Below are positions 42,411 through 50,771 of a stretch of DNA of 64,000 bases, piece after piece. The translations under genes were made by a program, and so were the position numbers. The notes below the pieces were generated by a model. The model saw nothing but the letters and a program-made list of their open reading frames with translations, was not told where the DNA came from and searched no databases. Location: positions 57,315 to 121,314 of the forward strand of contig CAYSKV010000003.1 in NCBI GenBank assembly GCA_964431805.1, given 5' to 3'. The DNA comes from JACPHD01 sp964431805. Its GTDB lineage: Bacteria; Patescibacteriota; Patescibacteriia; Patescibacteriales; GWC2-42-12. Position 1 is the stretch's first letter. Each line of letters opens with the position of its first letter.

Positions 42411-43559
42411 ATGAAAGTCGGTATAGACATACGAACTCTAATGGATGCGCAATATAGCGGCGTATCCGAATATACGTTTAATTTAATTAAGGAGATTTTA
42501 AGGCTGGATAATCTTAATGAATACCGGCTTTTTTATAATTCATTTGGCGATTGTTTAAACATCCCAGAATTTAAAGAAAAAAATGTTAAGCTAGTTAAAT
42601 ATAAATATCCTAATAAAGTTTTAAATTATCTGTTTTTTAAAATTTTTAATTATCCTAAAATAGATAAAGAACTTGAAGTTGATGTATTTTTTATGCCGCA
42701 TATAAATTTTATTGGTAAATCCTCGGTTGGCAAAAGTTTAGTTACTATTCATGATTTGTCCTTTTTAAAATACTCAGAATTTTTTAGCTGGCGCAAAAAT
42801 TTTTGGCATAAAATGGTTAATGTTAAAAAATTAATTAAGCGTTTTGATAGGGTAGTGGCGGTAAGCGAAAATACTAAAAAAGATATTATAGATTTATGCG
42901 GAATAAATGAAAATAAAATAGAAGTTATTTATCCAGGATTAGGGGGCGAGTTTATAAACGCAGAAATAAATAAAGATAAATTAGAAGATGTTAAAATTAA
43001 ATATAATTTACCGGATAAATATATATTATATTTAGGCACGATTGAACCGCGGAAAAATGTTGATGGCATAATTAAAGCTTATAATGAATTAAGAAATACA
43101 TATAACGAGATGAAAGATTATAAATTAGTAATAGCTGGCGGCAAAGGCTGGAAGAGCAATAATATTTATAAAGAATGGGGAAAATCTGAATTTAAAAATG
43201 ATATTAATTTTTTAGGTTATATAGACGGTGAAGATAAAATATATTTATATAATTTAGCCAGCGTATTTATTTATCCTTCTTTTTATGAAGGTTTTGGTTT
43301 TCCGCCGCTTGAAGCTATGGCTTCCGGCGTGCCCGTTGTTGTTAGTTATGCCGCTAGTTTGCCTGAAGTCGCTGGCAGTGCGGCATTAATGGTTAACCCC
43401 TACAATATTAATGATATGGCGCGAGCGCTTAAAGAGATATTAACTGATGAAAATTTAAAAAATAAATTAATAAAACAAGGCTTAGAACAAGCTAAAAAGT
43501 TTAGTTGGGAAAATACGGCTAAAGAATATTTAAAAATATTCAACCATGAACCCCGTTAG
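42411..43559 (+). CDS. Glycosyltransferase family 4, mannosyltransferase-like
   Basis: A 382-residue GT-B enzyme: GIDIRTLMDAQYSGVSEYT at the start, LVTIHDLSFLKY, YLGTIEPRKNVDGII, and the EX7E motif in SFYEGFGFPPLEAMASGVPVV. The last codons, including the stop, lie inside the left inverted repeat of the 88-bp element at 43546-43633. The original C-terminus may therefore have been changed by insertion. Confidence 0.92.
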   Translation: MKVGIDIRTLMDAQYSGVSEYTFNLIKEILRLDNLNEYRLFYNSFGDCLNIPEFKEKNVKLVKYKYPNKVLNYLFFKIFNYPKIDKELEVDVFFMPHINFIGKSSVGKSLVTIHDLSFLKYSEFFSWRKNFWHKMVNVKKLIKRFDRVVAVSENTKKDIIDLCGINENKIEVIYPGLGGEFINAEINKDKLEDVKIKYNLPDKYILYLGTIEPRKNVDGIIKAYNELRNTYNEMKDYKLVIAGGKGWKSNNIYKEWGKSEFKNDINFLGYIDGEDKIYLYNLASVFIYPSFYEGFGFPPLEAMASGVPVVVSYAASLPEVAGSAALMVNPYNINDMARALKEILTDENLKNKLIKQGLEQAKKFSWENTAKEYLKIFNHEPR

Positions 43560-43633
43560 AAATAATCGACATGACCGGGGCTATTTGTGAAAAATTATGA
43601 ATGAAAAAAATAATATAATTTCTAACGGGGTGA
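43546..43633. repeat. 88-bp element with terminal inverted repeats, copy 2
   Basis: It begins ATGAACCCCGTTAGAA and ends TTCTAACGGGGTGA, the same ends as the element at 32601-32687. The interior differs between the two copies. It supplies the stop codon of the upstream glycosyltransferase and the first codons of the next gene. Confidence 0.75.
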
Positions 43634-45042
43634 ATAAAAACATTTTTAAAATTAGAATATTTTTATGGTTTATATTAGCCATAATTATTGTTTGGTTTGT
43701 TTATCTGAAAATAGCGCCAACCGGTACCATAAGTTATGTTTATGATTTTAGCCGACCAAATTATTTTATAGGAAAATTAACGCCAGCCGAAAGAATTAAA
43801 ACAAGCGAAGCAGAAGCAGAAATAAAAGGTGATCCGGTTTATTTTTCGCTTAAGACGCCGCGTAGATTTGAGCGAGCTAAAGTAACCATAAAATTTAAAA
43901 ACACTACTGATTTGCCAATTATGGAAATTGGTTTACTTAATAATAAAAATGCCTGGAGTTCCGACCTTAAGCCTTTGCAGAATAAAATTATTGATCAACT
44001 AAATTTGGTCTGGTCGGTTGTTTTCGAAGAAAATGGAGTTAAATTAATTGAGCGCGAAAAAAAATATAATACAATCGAGCAATTTTTAAATAATTTACCA
44101 AATAAAGAAGAAATCGCTTTGTATAATTATAATTTTAAAAATAATTTTTTGCTTAAAAGTTATAAGCCAAGCCAACAAGATAATATAATCAATTATAAAA
44201 TTCGCGCCGCTTATCAATTTTATACTTATATAAAGCAAGAAGAGCTTAATTATATTTTTAATTTTGTTGATTTAAATCTTAATTCAGATGATGATCCGGT
44301 TGAAATTAAGATTTATTCAGGAGATAATGAAATTTATTCTACTTATGTAACTGATGGCAAGGTGGATAATAATGAGCGACAAGCAATTGTAAAAATAGCT
44401 GATTTGCCGGAAGGAGTTTATCGTTTTAGCATTATTGCTAATAACGATATCATAACTAAAAATATAATCAGCAAACAAAACCAGTTTGTTTTAATTAACA
44501 AAGTATGGCTAGCGGATGGTAATAAAAAAAATATTACCCTATTTACAGATAGTCGATTAATTAACGCTCAAACTATAAATCCAGGGAGTCTCGGTAAAAT
44601 AAAAGTCGGTGATACTTTTATAGATGTTAATGAAACTTATAAGCAGCTATCTATAAAAACCTTGAAACAACCGGCCAAAATTGAATTAAATAAAGATGAT
44701 ATAATTATTTCCGGCGATGGTGTTTTTAGTTTTGTTGAGGCTGGCTTGTTTGATCCAAAACTTAAAACTGTTGATGAAAATCTTAACATAAATGATGAAA
44801 AAATAAATTATGTTTTAACTAATTATCAAACTCCGATTGATTTTGACGGTTGGCAAACGACCACTCAAGAATTTGACTTAACTAAAGCTTATCAAGAAAA
44901 TAGCAAATATCAATTTTTAATTTCCATCCCTTCTCTTAAGGCGGAGGAGGCGCGCCAGGGCAAAGTTATGGTAAAAGAAATTAAAGTTGAACTTTTTGGA
45001 ACTACTTTAAAGCAGAAGCTTAAAAAATATTTTAGTTTTTAA
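43597..45042 (+). CDS. Membrane-anchored surface protein, unknown
   Basis: A 481-residue protein with one membrane helix (about residues 24-42) and a large outside domain that is beta-rich, with several PxxxEIGLLNNK- and GDGVFSF-type strands. I recognise no enzyme motif. It lies within the polysaccharide cluster. The first 13 or so residues are encoded by the 88-bp inverted-repeat element, so the true start might once have been different. Confidence 0.7.
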   Translation: MNEKNNIISNGVNKNIFKIRIFLWFILAIIIVWFVYLKIAPTGTISYVYDFSRPNYFIGKLTPAERIKTSEAEAEIKGDPVYFSLKTPRRFERAKVTIKFKNTTDLPIMEIGLLNNKNAWSSDLKPLQNKIIDQLNLVWSVVFEENGVKLIEREKKYNTIEQFLNNLPNKEEIALYNYNFKNNFLLKSYKPSQQDNIINYKIRAAYQFYTYIKQEELNYIFNFVDLNLNSDDDPVEIKIYSGDNEIYSTYVTDGKVDNNERQAIVKIADLPEGVYRFSIIANNDIITKNIISKQNQFVLINKVWLADGNKKNITLFTDSRLINAQTINPGSLGKIKVGDTFIDVNETYKQLSIKTLKQPAKIELNKDDIIISGDGVFSFVEAGLFDPKLKTVDENLNINDEKINYVLTNYQTPIDFDGWQTTTQEFDLTKAYQENSKYQFLISIPSLKAEEARQGKVMVKEIKVELFGTTLKQKLKKYFSF

Positions 45043-45046
45043 AATT

Positions 45047-45253
45047 ATGTTGCAACATGATAATGAAGAAAAATTTAGCGATAGGATAAAAATAGCTAAT
45101 ATTTTTTTTCATGAATTATTTTATGTTTTGTCCGGCGCCATATTAATTTTTGCCTGCTTGGAAATATTTTGGCCGGGTATCGTTTTAGCTTATTTAAATT
45201 TAAATTATGTTTTGATATTTTGGTTAGTTATTGGTATAATAATATTGTTTTAA
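45047..45253 (+). CDS. Small two-helix membrane protein
   Basis: A 68-residue protein with an acidic-basic head (residues 1-16) and two hydrophobic helices. It starts 4 bases after the previous gene. The short length and position suggest an accessory of the surface-polymer machinery. No family recognised. Confidence 0.55.
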   Translation: MLQHDNEEKFSDRIKIANIFFHELFYVLSGAILIFACLEIFWPGIVLAYLNLNYVLIFWLVIGIIILF

Positions 45254-45274
45254 TTGTTAAGATTATAAATTATT

Positions 45275-45706
45275 ATGATTAATCGTCGGAAGAATAATTA
45301 TTTTGAAAAAATATTTTTTAACCAAAAATTTTTAGCGCTTTTAGGTTTGATTATTATGATCTTAATAAGTTTTCCTTTTGTTAAAAATACGCTTAAACAA
45401 TATAGAATAAATAAAGAAATAGGCGAGCTTAAGCAGGAAATTTCCGATTTACAAAATAAAAATGTTGATTTAAAGAATTTTGTTTCTTATTTAGAGTCAG
45501 ATCAGTTTGCCGAAGAGCAGGCCAGGCTTAATTTAGGCTTAAAAAAGCCAGGCGAGGAAGTAATGGTAATAAAAACCGATAATAATAAGGCATCAACCAG
45601 CACTTCTACGAGCTCCACCATGTTTAATATTCCTGGTTATGAAAAAGCCAAGCCAGAAGTTAAGCAATCTAATCCTGAAAAATGGTTTAATTATTTTTTA
45701 AAGTAA
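45275..45706 (+). CDS. FtsB/DivIC-like septum formation protein
   Basis: A 143-residue bitopic protein: a basic head, one membrane helix (residues 19-37), a coiled coil (EIGELKQEISDLQNKNVDL) and the family ending YLESDQFAEEQARLNLGLKKPGEEV. This is the FtsB/DivIC pattern (septum formation initiator family), acting in the divisome. A Ser/Thr-rich tail with unknown role follows. FtsE and FtsX are encoded 5 kb downstream. Confidence 0.85.
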   Translation: MINRRKNNYFEKIFFNQKFLALLGLIIMILISFPFVKNTLKQYRINKEIGELKQEISDLQNKNVDLKNFVSYLESDQFAEEQARLNLGLKKPGEEVMVIKTDNNKASTSTSTSSTMFNIPGYEKAKPEVKQSNPEKWFNYFLK

Positions 45707-45734
45707 AAAAATAAAAATATATAATTACTATTTT

Positions 45735-47003
45735 ATGGAAAAAAATTTAGATGGCATAAAAAAATTAAATCCCGAAGAGATAAAAGAAAATCGCAAAATA
45801 GTTTTAAAATATATCGGAGAGAAAGATCCAGAGCCGGTTGAGGAAAGTAATATTGCGGCTAAAATTCCGTCAGCTTTTAGAAAAGTTGATGGAATAAAAT
45901 CAAAGGTTAATACTATATTTAGTAAGCCAACGCCAGCAATAGAAAAACCAGCAAACTCCGCGAAAGAGGTCGAGATTAATCTAGAAAAAACCAAGCAGGA
46001 AAAATTTAAAAAAGAAGAGTTAATTAAAAAAGAAATTGCGCAAAAGGCTAAACTTGCATCCGCAGAAAAAATTAGAGTTGAAGAAGAAAAAAGATGGCGC
46101 GAGAAATTAAAATTAGAAGAAGAGGCTGAAGCTGGAGAAAGAATAATTAAAGAGAACCAGCGGCTGGGTAAAATAAAACGCGCAGAAGAAATAAAAAGAT
46201 TAAGACAAGAAATCGAATTGGCTAAAATAAAAGCTGCTGAAAAAAGAAAAATAAATCGCCAAAAAGCTTTTAAGCTTTTTAAGAAAAATTTTAACAATAA
46301 ATTAAATGAAATTTTGCTTGTTGTTAAGCGGAATATTGGCTATGTGGTATTATATTTAGTGCTTTTTTTAACTATCAGTTACGCGGTTTTTTGTTTGTTA
46401 ATTTTAAGATTTAATTTAGATAATAGTGCCGTTAGAAAAATAGAGAAATTTTTTCCAGTGCCGGCGGCGATTACTAATCAAGGTTTAATAAATTATTATG
46501 ATTTTCAAGAAATAAAAAATAGTAACTATGAAAATTTTAATTCTAGCGACAAAAAAATCGCTTTAACTAAATGGGTGATTTTTAAACAATTAAGTAAAAA
46601 ATATGATCTTTCGTTTGATCCTTCTGGCGATAATTTAATTACGGCGTTTGTAGCTGATACAGATTTTAATCAAGTTGGATTATCCAGAATAAAAAAGATT
46701 AGTGAGCTTTTAAAAAATACTGATGGTATAGAGAAATTAAGTAAATATGCCGATCAATATAGCAAAGTGACTTATTATGACAATGAAAGCGCTAGGGAAA
46801 AATTTGGCAAGACGGTTTTAAATTTAGACATAAATCAAATAAGTAATATAATTTTTAGCGCCGACGGTTATTATATAGTTCAGATAGTTGATAAAAGCGA
46901 TAATCGATTAGGCGTGAAATATCTTTTTATTGGGGCTAAAACATTAGATCAATATATTAATGAAATATTATCTAATATAAAAATATTTATTTTAGCTAAT
47001 TAA
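45735..47003 (+). CDS. Coiled-coil membrane protein with parvulin-like C-terminus
   Basis: A 422-residue protein. Residues 1-180 are highly charged, with a long coiled coil rich in Lys, Glu and Arg. A membrane helix lies at about 199-222. The rest looks like a SurA/PpiC-type fold: a helical N-part, then AREKFGKTVLNLDINQISNIIFSADG (in pieces) and GYYIVQIVDKSDNRLGVKYLFI. A folding-helper role outside the membrane is an inference from this resemblance. A TATAAT box 9 bases before the ATG suggests a very short leader. Confidence 0.5.
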   Translation: MEKNLDGIKKLNPEEIKENRKIVLKYIGEKDPEPVEESNIAAKIPSAFRKVDGIKSKVNTIFSKPTPAIEKPANSAKEVEINLEKTKQEKFKKEELIKKEIAQKAKLASAEKIRVEEEKRWREKLKLEEEAEAGERIIKENQRLGKIKRAEEIKRLRQEIELAKIKAAEKRKINRQKAFKLFKKNFNNKLNEILLVVKRNIGYVVLYLVLFLTISYAVFCLLILRFNLDNSAVRKIEKFFPVPAAITNQGLINYYDFQEIKNSNYENFNSSDKKIALTKWVIFKQLSKKYDLSFDPSGDNLITAFVADTDFNQVGLSRIKKISELLKNTDGIEKLSKYADQYSKVTYYDNESAREKFGKTVLNLDINQISNIIFSADGYYIVQIVDKSDNRLGVKYLFIGAKTLDQYINEILSNIKIFILAN

Positions 47004-47021
47004 GATTGTGTAATTAAATAA

Positions 47022-47052
47022 AAAACAGCTGTTATAATCAACAGCTGTTTTT
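47022..47052. terminator. Bidirectional terminator
   Basis: AAAACAGCTGTT pairs with AACAGCTGTTTT around a 6-base loop. The flanking A and T runs allow action on both strands. It separates the plus-strand cluster from the minus-strand tRNA-Thr. Confidence 0.85.
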
Positions 47053-47076
47053 CGTGAGCCGAGACTGGGAATCGAA
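47051..47076 (-). repeat. Duplicated 3' end of tRNA-Thr
   Basis: These 26 bases repeat 47126-47151 with one change. The second copy covers the 3' acceptor strand and T arm of the tRNA-Thr gene plus its flank. The fragment lacks the rest of a tRNA. Confidence 0.75.
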
Positions 47077-47131
47077 GCGCCTCGGTGCTAAACGGGCGAA
47101 AAAGAAAACGGGGCAACCTGCGGTTTTCGTG

Positions 47132-47204
47132 AGCCGAGACCGGGAATCGAACCCGGAACCTATAGTTTACGATACTATTGCTCTACCAATTGAGCTATCT
47201 CGGC
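47132..47204 (-). tRNA. tRNA-Thr (CGT)
   Basis: A 73-base cloverleaf on the minus strand: acceptor GCCGAGA/TCTCGGC, anticodon arm ATAGT-ATCGTAA-ACTAT (anticodon CGT), T arm CCGGG-TTCGATT-CCCGG, discriminator T. Plus-strand reading frames across it are spurious. Confidence 0.94.
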
Positions 47205-47209
47205 AAGTT

Positions 47210-47542
47210 TTAAACTATATCATATCTTGGCATAATATCAATAGCTGGTTCTTCATAGGGATGAGCTTTCTTTATTTCTGCGATAACTTTTTCCACTAAG
47301 TTTTTATGACAAAGCGTTTCTATTAATTCTTCTTCGACTTCTTCAAGTTTACCAAGTTTACCGATAGCTGGGTGTGCGCCAGCCATTGGTTTGAAGCGGC
47401 CAGTTTGTTTTATAGAATTACTGGCGAATTCATAATTTCCCTGGATGCCGGCGCCAGTTAAACCCATAACCTGCCGTATTTTATCGGCGGCTTCAAGCGG
47501 AACGCTCACGCGAATTTTTACATAATCAGATTCTTTTAGCAT
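47210..47542 (-). CDS. NIF3-like C-terminal domain protein
   Basis: A 110-residue stand-alone version of the small PII/CutA-like domain that is inserted in NIF3/YqfO proteins. Pattern: VSVPLEAADKIRQVMGLTGAG, GNYEFAS, TGRFKPMAGAHPAIG and the closing KKAHPYEEPAIDIMP. The function of the single-domain form is unknown. It ends 5 bases before tRNA-Thr, so the two could share a minus-strand transcript. Confidence 0.85.
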   Translation of the reverse strand: MLKESDYVKIRVSVPLEAADKIRQVMGLTGAGIQGNYEFASNSIKQTGRFKPMAGAHPAIGKLGKLEEVEEELIETLCHKNLVEKVIAEIKKAHPYEEPAIDIMPRYDIV

Positions 47543-47604
47543 AGAGCGGGTTAGTAAATGACGTTTAAATTGAGTTTATTGGCAAATTTAATTTATAGAA
47601 AAAT

Positions 47605-48960
47605 TTATAAGTACGGATCGCCCATCTTCATGTATTTCCCTATTTTTTTCCCATCCTTCGTTATTAAAGTTAAAACATTATTTTCAACGGACCATCGCCA
47701 AGTTTCTTTTATTGTCCCAGATATTTCTATGGTATTATCTTTTATTTCATATGTTCCATTAATAAAATTCTTACGCATTAATGAATACACATCCTGTGAA
47801 TCAGTAAAATATACTACATTCTCAATACCTGAATCACCCAAATGAACCCATCTACCAATAATGCCATTATGAGAACCGCCGCCAGAAAGCAATTCTTGTG
47901 CTACTTTTTTATTGGGATATGCAATAGTTAGTAAGCTTCCATTTATACCAAACCCATATGTAGAATTAGGTGTTTTTGTTGAATCAGAAAACATATAGGT
48001 TAAGCTGTGATCTTCAACTTTATACTTAAAATTATCAAAAACACCGTATTCAAAAAGTGCTTTATTGTCAGAAGAAAATATTATCCCAACTCCTAAGTTG
48101 TTATTGCCTATATTTAAAGGGAACCATTCTCCTTCTATTAAATTTTTCTCTTTTTGTGTAGGTAAATTATTTAAATTATTTTCTTGTTGAGAAAAAATAT
48201 CAGGAGTCAGTTGCATTACTATTTTGACTCCTGCTCTTTGATTCATAATATAACCTACGCTAATTAAAATCAGTCCTATAAAAAACAGTACCCCCGCAAT
48301 TATAATTGATAGTCTAGGTCTTTTTTGTTGCTGATTTATGTTGTAATTATTTTGTTGAATAAATTTTCTTTTCTTTATAAACCATACAATTCCACCAATA
48401 AATAATCCTGACACAAATCCTAATGGACCAGTTATAAAAATACCAAGTAGTGGACCCTGATTAGCATCTGGGGCAAAAAATATCGGACCAAAAAAACCCA
48501 AAATAAAACCTATAGAACCCGTGGCTATTCCGCCTATTAAAATATAATTTAATAATTCTTTTGTGGCATTTTCTGTCATCCACCATAAGAAAAAACAGGT
48601 GCTGAATGAAATTAAAAACGAAATCAAGACATTAAGAAATTTAATTTCATTAATTCCTGGTACTAACGGCAACAACGCTAAATTAATTGCATAATAACTA
48701 ATAATAAATAACGGGATCATAAATATTCGAACTATTGCCAATGTACTTTTTTCTTGAGGATTTTCTTCCTGAATACTTTTTTCTGGAATACTTCCTAATT
48801 TTTTCCACACAAAAAATCCTATGCATAATGCAGCTATAAGTGAAAGTATTTGTGCAATTATTCTAGGAACAGCTATAAGTGAAAATGGTAACCAATAAAT
48901 AAAGTAATTACTAGCAATAAATGCCAAGAAAGTTAAAATTATTCTAAAAAATGTTTTCAT
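47605..48960 (-). CDS. Polytopic membrane protein with C-terminal beta domains
   Basis: A 451-residue protein with about seven membrane helices in the first 250 residues, then an outside part (from about 265) with two related segments. Each contains an IEGEWFPL- or IGRWVHLG-like turn followed by beta strands, as in small lipocalin-like or DUF-type beta domains. I do not recognise the family. The frame extends upstream over tRNA-Gly, so I use the ATG whose first base is at 48960 (MKTFFRII). It looks like an isolated gene. Confidence 0.7.
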   Translation of the reverse strand: MKTFFRIILTFLAFIASNYFIYWLPFSLIAVPRIIAQILSLIAALCIGFFVWKKLGSIPEKSIQEENPQEKSTLAIVRIFMIPLFIISYYAINLALLPLVPGINEIKFLNVLISFLISFSTCFFLWWMTENATKELLNYILIGGIATGSIGFILGFFGPIFFAPDANQGPLLGIFITGPLGFVSGLFIGGIVWFIKKRKFIQQNNYNINQQQKRPRLSIIIAGVLFFIGLILISVGYIMNQRAGVKIVMQLTPDIFSQQENNLNNLPTQKEKNLIEGEWFPLNIGNNNLGVGIIFSSDNKALFEYGVFDNFKYKVEDHSLTYMFSDSTKTPNSTYGFGINGSLLTIAYPNKKVAQELLSGGGSHNGIIGRWVHLGDSGIENVVYFTDSQDVYSLMRKNFINGTYEIKDNTIEISGTIKETWRWSVENNVLTLITKDGKKIGKYMKMGDPYL

Positions 48961-49030
48961 ATTTTTATTAATTATATATTTATCATACCATAAACAAAAA
49001 TACGGCTCAACAAAGCCGTAAATATTCTTG

Positions 49031-49101
49031 AGCGGGTAACGGGAATCGGACCCGTGCCTCAACCTTGGGAAGGTCGCGTACTACCATTATACTATACCCG
49101 C
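49031..49101 (-). tRNA. tRNA-Gly (CCC)
   Basis: A 71-base cloverleaf on the minus strand: acceptor GCGGGTA/TACCCGC, anticodon arm CGACC-TTCCCAA-GGTTG (anticodon CCC), T arm ACGGG-TCCGATT-CCCGT, discriminator T. Confidence 0.94.
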
Positions 49102-49142
49102 TTAGTATTTTCATCTTAAATTTTTAATATTTGTTTATTTTA

Positions 49143-49151
49143 TGTTATAAT
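49143..49151 (+). promoter_or_regulatory. Extended -10 promoter, predicted leaderless transcript
   Basis: TGTTATAAT ends 9 bases before the ATG at 49161, so the message would have a leader of 0-3 bases. Confidence 0.55.
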
Positions 49152-49160
49152 TATATTTGT

Positions 49161-50771
49161 ATGGTTAGGCAAAGTCAAATTTGTAGTAAAATTGTAATAT
49201 TTTTTCTAATATTAACGCTGGCGCAAACGGCCGGTGGTTTTGTTTATGCGCAAGTAGATAATGAATCCCCGCAAAATAATTCTTACTTTATAAATTTAGA
49301 TAAAAAAGCGATTACCCAAGGCTATACGGTTAGCGCTTTTAACGACGCCGTAAAAGTTTCTTTAACCCCAGGAATATTAAGTGATTCTACTGGTGTAGAA
49401 ATAATTGAATTGAATGAAGCAACAGATGATCCATGGCAGTTAGAAAGATTAAGCAAGGTTTATCAATTTGAGTTTAAAAATAAGTCAGCTTATGATAATA
49501 AAAAATCTTTTAATGTTCAGCTTTCCTATAATAAATCCTCGAATTATTATAAGCAAGTTTTTTATTATGACAAAAATTATTCTTCTTGGCGCCCCTTACC
49601 CACAGTTGATTATCCTGAAAAATCATTTGTACGCTCCTTAATCCATTTACCGTTCGCCCGTATTGCCGTTTTTGCTAATCCAGAAGCTTTAGCAGTTGGT
49701 CAGGCTAGTTGGTATTCATATAAAGGCGGCCTGTTTGCCGCTTCACCTGATTTTCCCAAAGGTTCAAAATTACGAGTTTATAATACAGCCAACAATAAAT
49801 TCGTTGATGTGATCATAAATGATTTTGGTCCTAACAGAAAACTCCACCCAAATAGAGTTGTTGATTTAGATAAGGCAGCTTTTAAAAAAATTGCTTCTAC
49901 GGGCGCGGGCTTGATTAATGTAAGAATACAGCCAATTGATATTGTTAAAGAAAATAATAAAATTTTAGATATAGCCGAGTCTGGCGCTAAATCAGAATTT
50001 TTAACTAATGCAAAATCGGCTATAGCCATGGATGAACAAACAGGGGAAATACTATGGCAAAAAAATGCTACCAGCACTTTACCTTTAGCTAGTTTAACTA
50101 AATTAGTAGCTATCAAAGTTTTTCTTGATACTAAACCGACTTTAAATAAAGAAGTGGCTTATAGCGTTAAAGACGAAGAATATAACTATAAATATGTTAA
50201 TAAATGGGAATCAGCTAGATTAAAATTGCAAGATGGCGATACTCTAACTATCGAAGATTTGCTTTATGCTGCTTTAGTCGGTTCGGCCAATAACGCTATA
50301 GAAACTTTAGTGCGCGTTAGCGGGCTTAAACGAGACGAGTTTATTTTAAAAATGAATCAAGAAGTAATAAATTGGGGAGCTACCGCCACCAAATTTATAG
50401 AGCCAACCGGTTTATCTCCGGAAAATGTGAGTTCAGCGCTTGATTATGCTATAATAACTAAAGAAGTTTATACGCATCCGATTATTCAAAAAGCCAGTAC
50501 GATGTATAAGTATAAATTTACCACGATAAATACTAAAAAAGCTCACACCATAACTAATACTGATAAACTTTTACAAACCAGCAATTTAAATATTACTGGT
50601 TCTAAAACTGGTTATCTTGATGAGGCTCAGTACTGTTTAATGGCGAGAGCTAAAAATGATTTAGGTAGGCAGGTAATAGCTGTAACCATGGGTATCTCAA
50701 GTAGGGAAAACAGTTTTAGCGAAACCGAACAATTATTAAAATATGCTTTAAAGACCATGCAATATGATTAA
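49161..50771 (+). CDS. RlpA-domain/D-alanyl-D-alanine carboxypeptidase fusion
   Basis: A 536-residue exported protein in three parts. A signal peptide (residues 5-30) leads into a beta-rich linker. At about 183-265 there is a double-psi beta-barrel of the RlpA type (GQASWYSYKGGLFAA, VIINDFGPN, VVDLDKAAF). The C-terminus is a peptidase S11 (DacA-type) with Ser311-Lys314 in SLTK, Ser375-Asn377 in SAN and the KTG triad at 482-484. It should trim peptidoglycan peptides while the RlpA part binds or cuts glycan strands. Its last 8 bases overlap ftsE, so it is a good candidate for FtsEX control. An in-frame TTG at 49131 is less likely as start. Confidence 0.88.
   Translation: MVRQSQICSKIVIFFLILTLAQTAGGFVYAQVDNESPQNNSYFINLDKKAITQGYTVSAFNDAVKVSLTPGILSDSTGVEIIELNEATDDPWQLERLSKVYQFEFKNKSAYDNKKSFNVQLSYNKSSNYYKQVFYYDKNYSSWRPLPTVDYPEKSFVRSLIHLPFARIAVFANPEALAVGQASWYSYKGGLFAASPDFPKGSKLRVYNTANNKFVDVIINDFGPNRKLHPNRVVDLDKAAFKKIASTGAGLINVRIQPIDIVKENNKILDIAESGAKSEFLTNAKSAIAMDEQTGEILWQKNATSTLPLASLTKLVAIKVFLDTKPTLNKEVAYSVKDEEYNYKYVNKWESARLKLQDGDTLTIEDLLYAALVGSANNAIETLVRVSGLKRDEFILKMNQEVINWGATATKFIEPTGLSPENVSSALDYAIITKEVYTHPIIQKASTMYKYKFTTINTKKAHTITNTDKLLQTSNLNITGSKTGYLDEAQYCLMARAKNDLGRQVIAVTMGISSRENSFSETEQLLKYALKTMQYD

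Noticed and set aside
45728..46297. A 189-residue minus-strand frame opposite the coiled-coil protein
   Set aside because: It is rich in Phe, Ser and Leu because it mirrors Lys/Glu-rich coding sequence on the plus strand. The plus-strand frame continues twice as far and is flanked in order by its operon.
47054..47299. An 81-residue plus-strand frame starting in the tRNA-Thr fragment
   Set aside because: It runs antisense across the complete tRNA-Thr gene and into the NIF3-like gene, and its peptide is only the complement of tRNA sequence.
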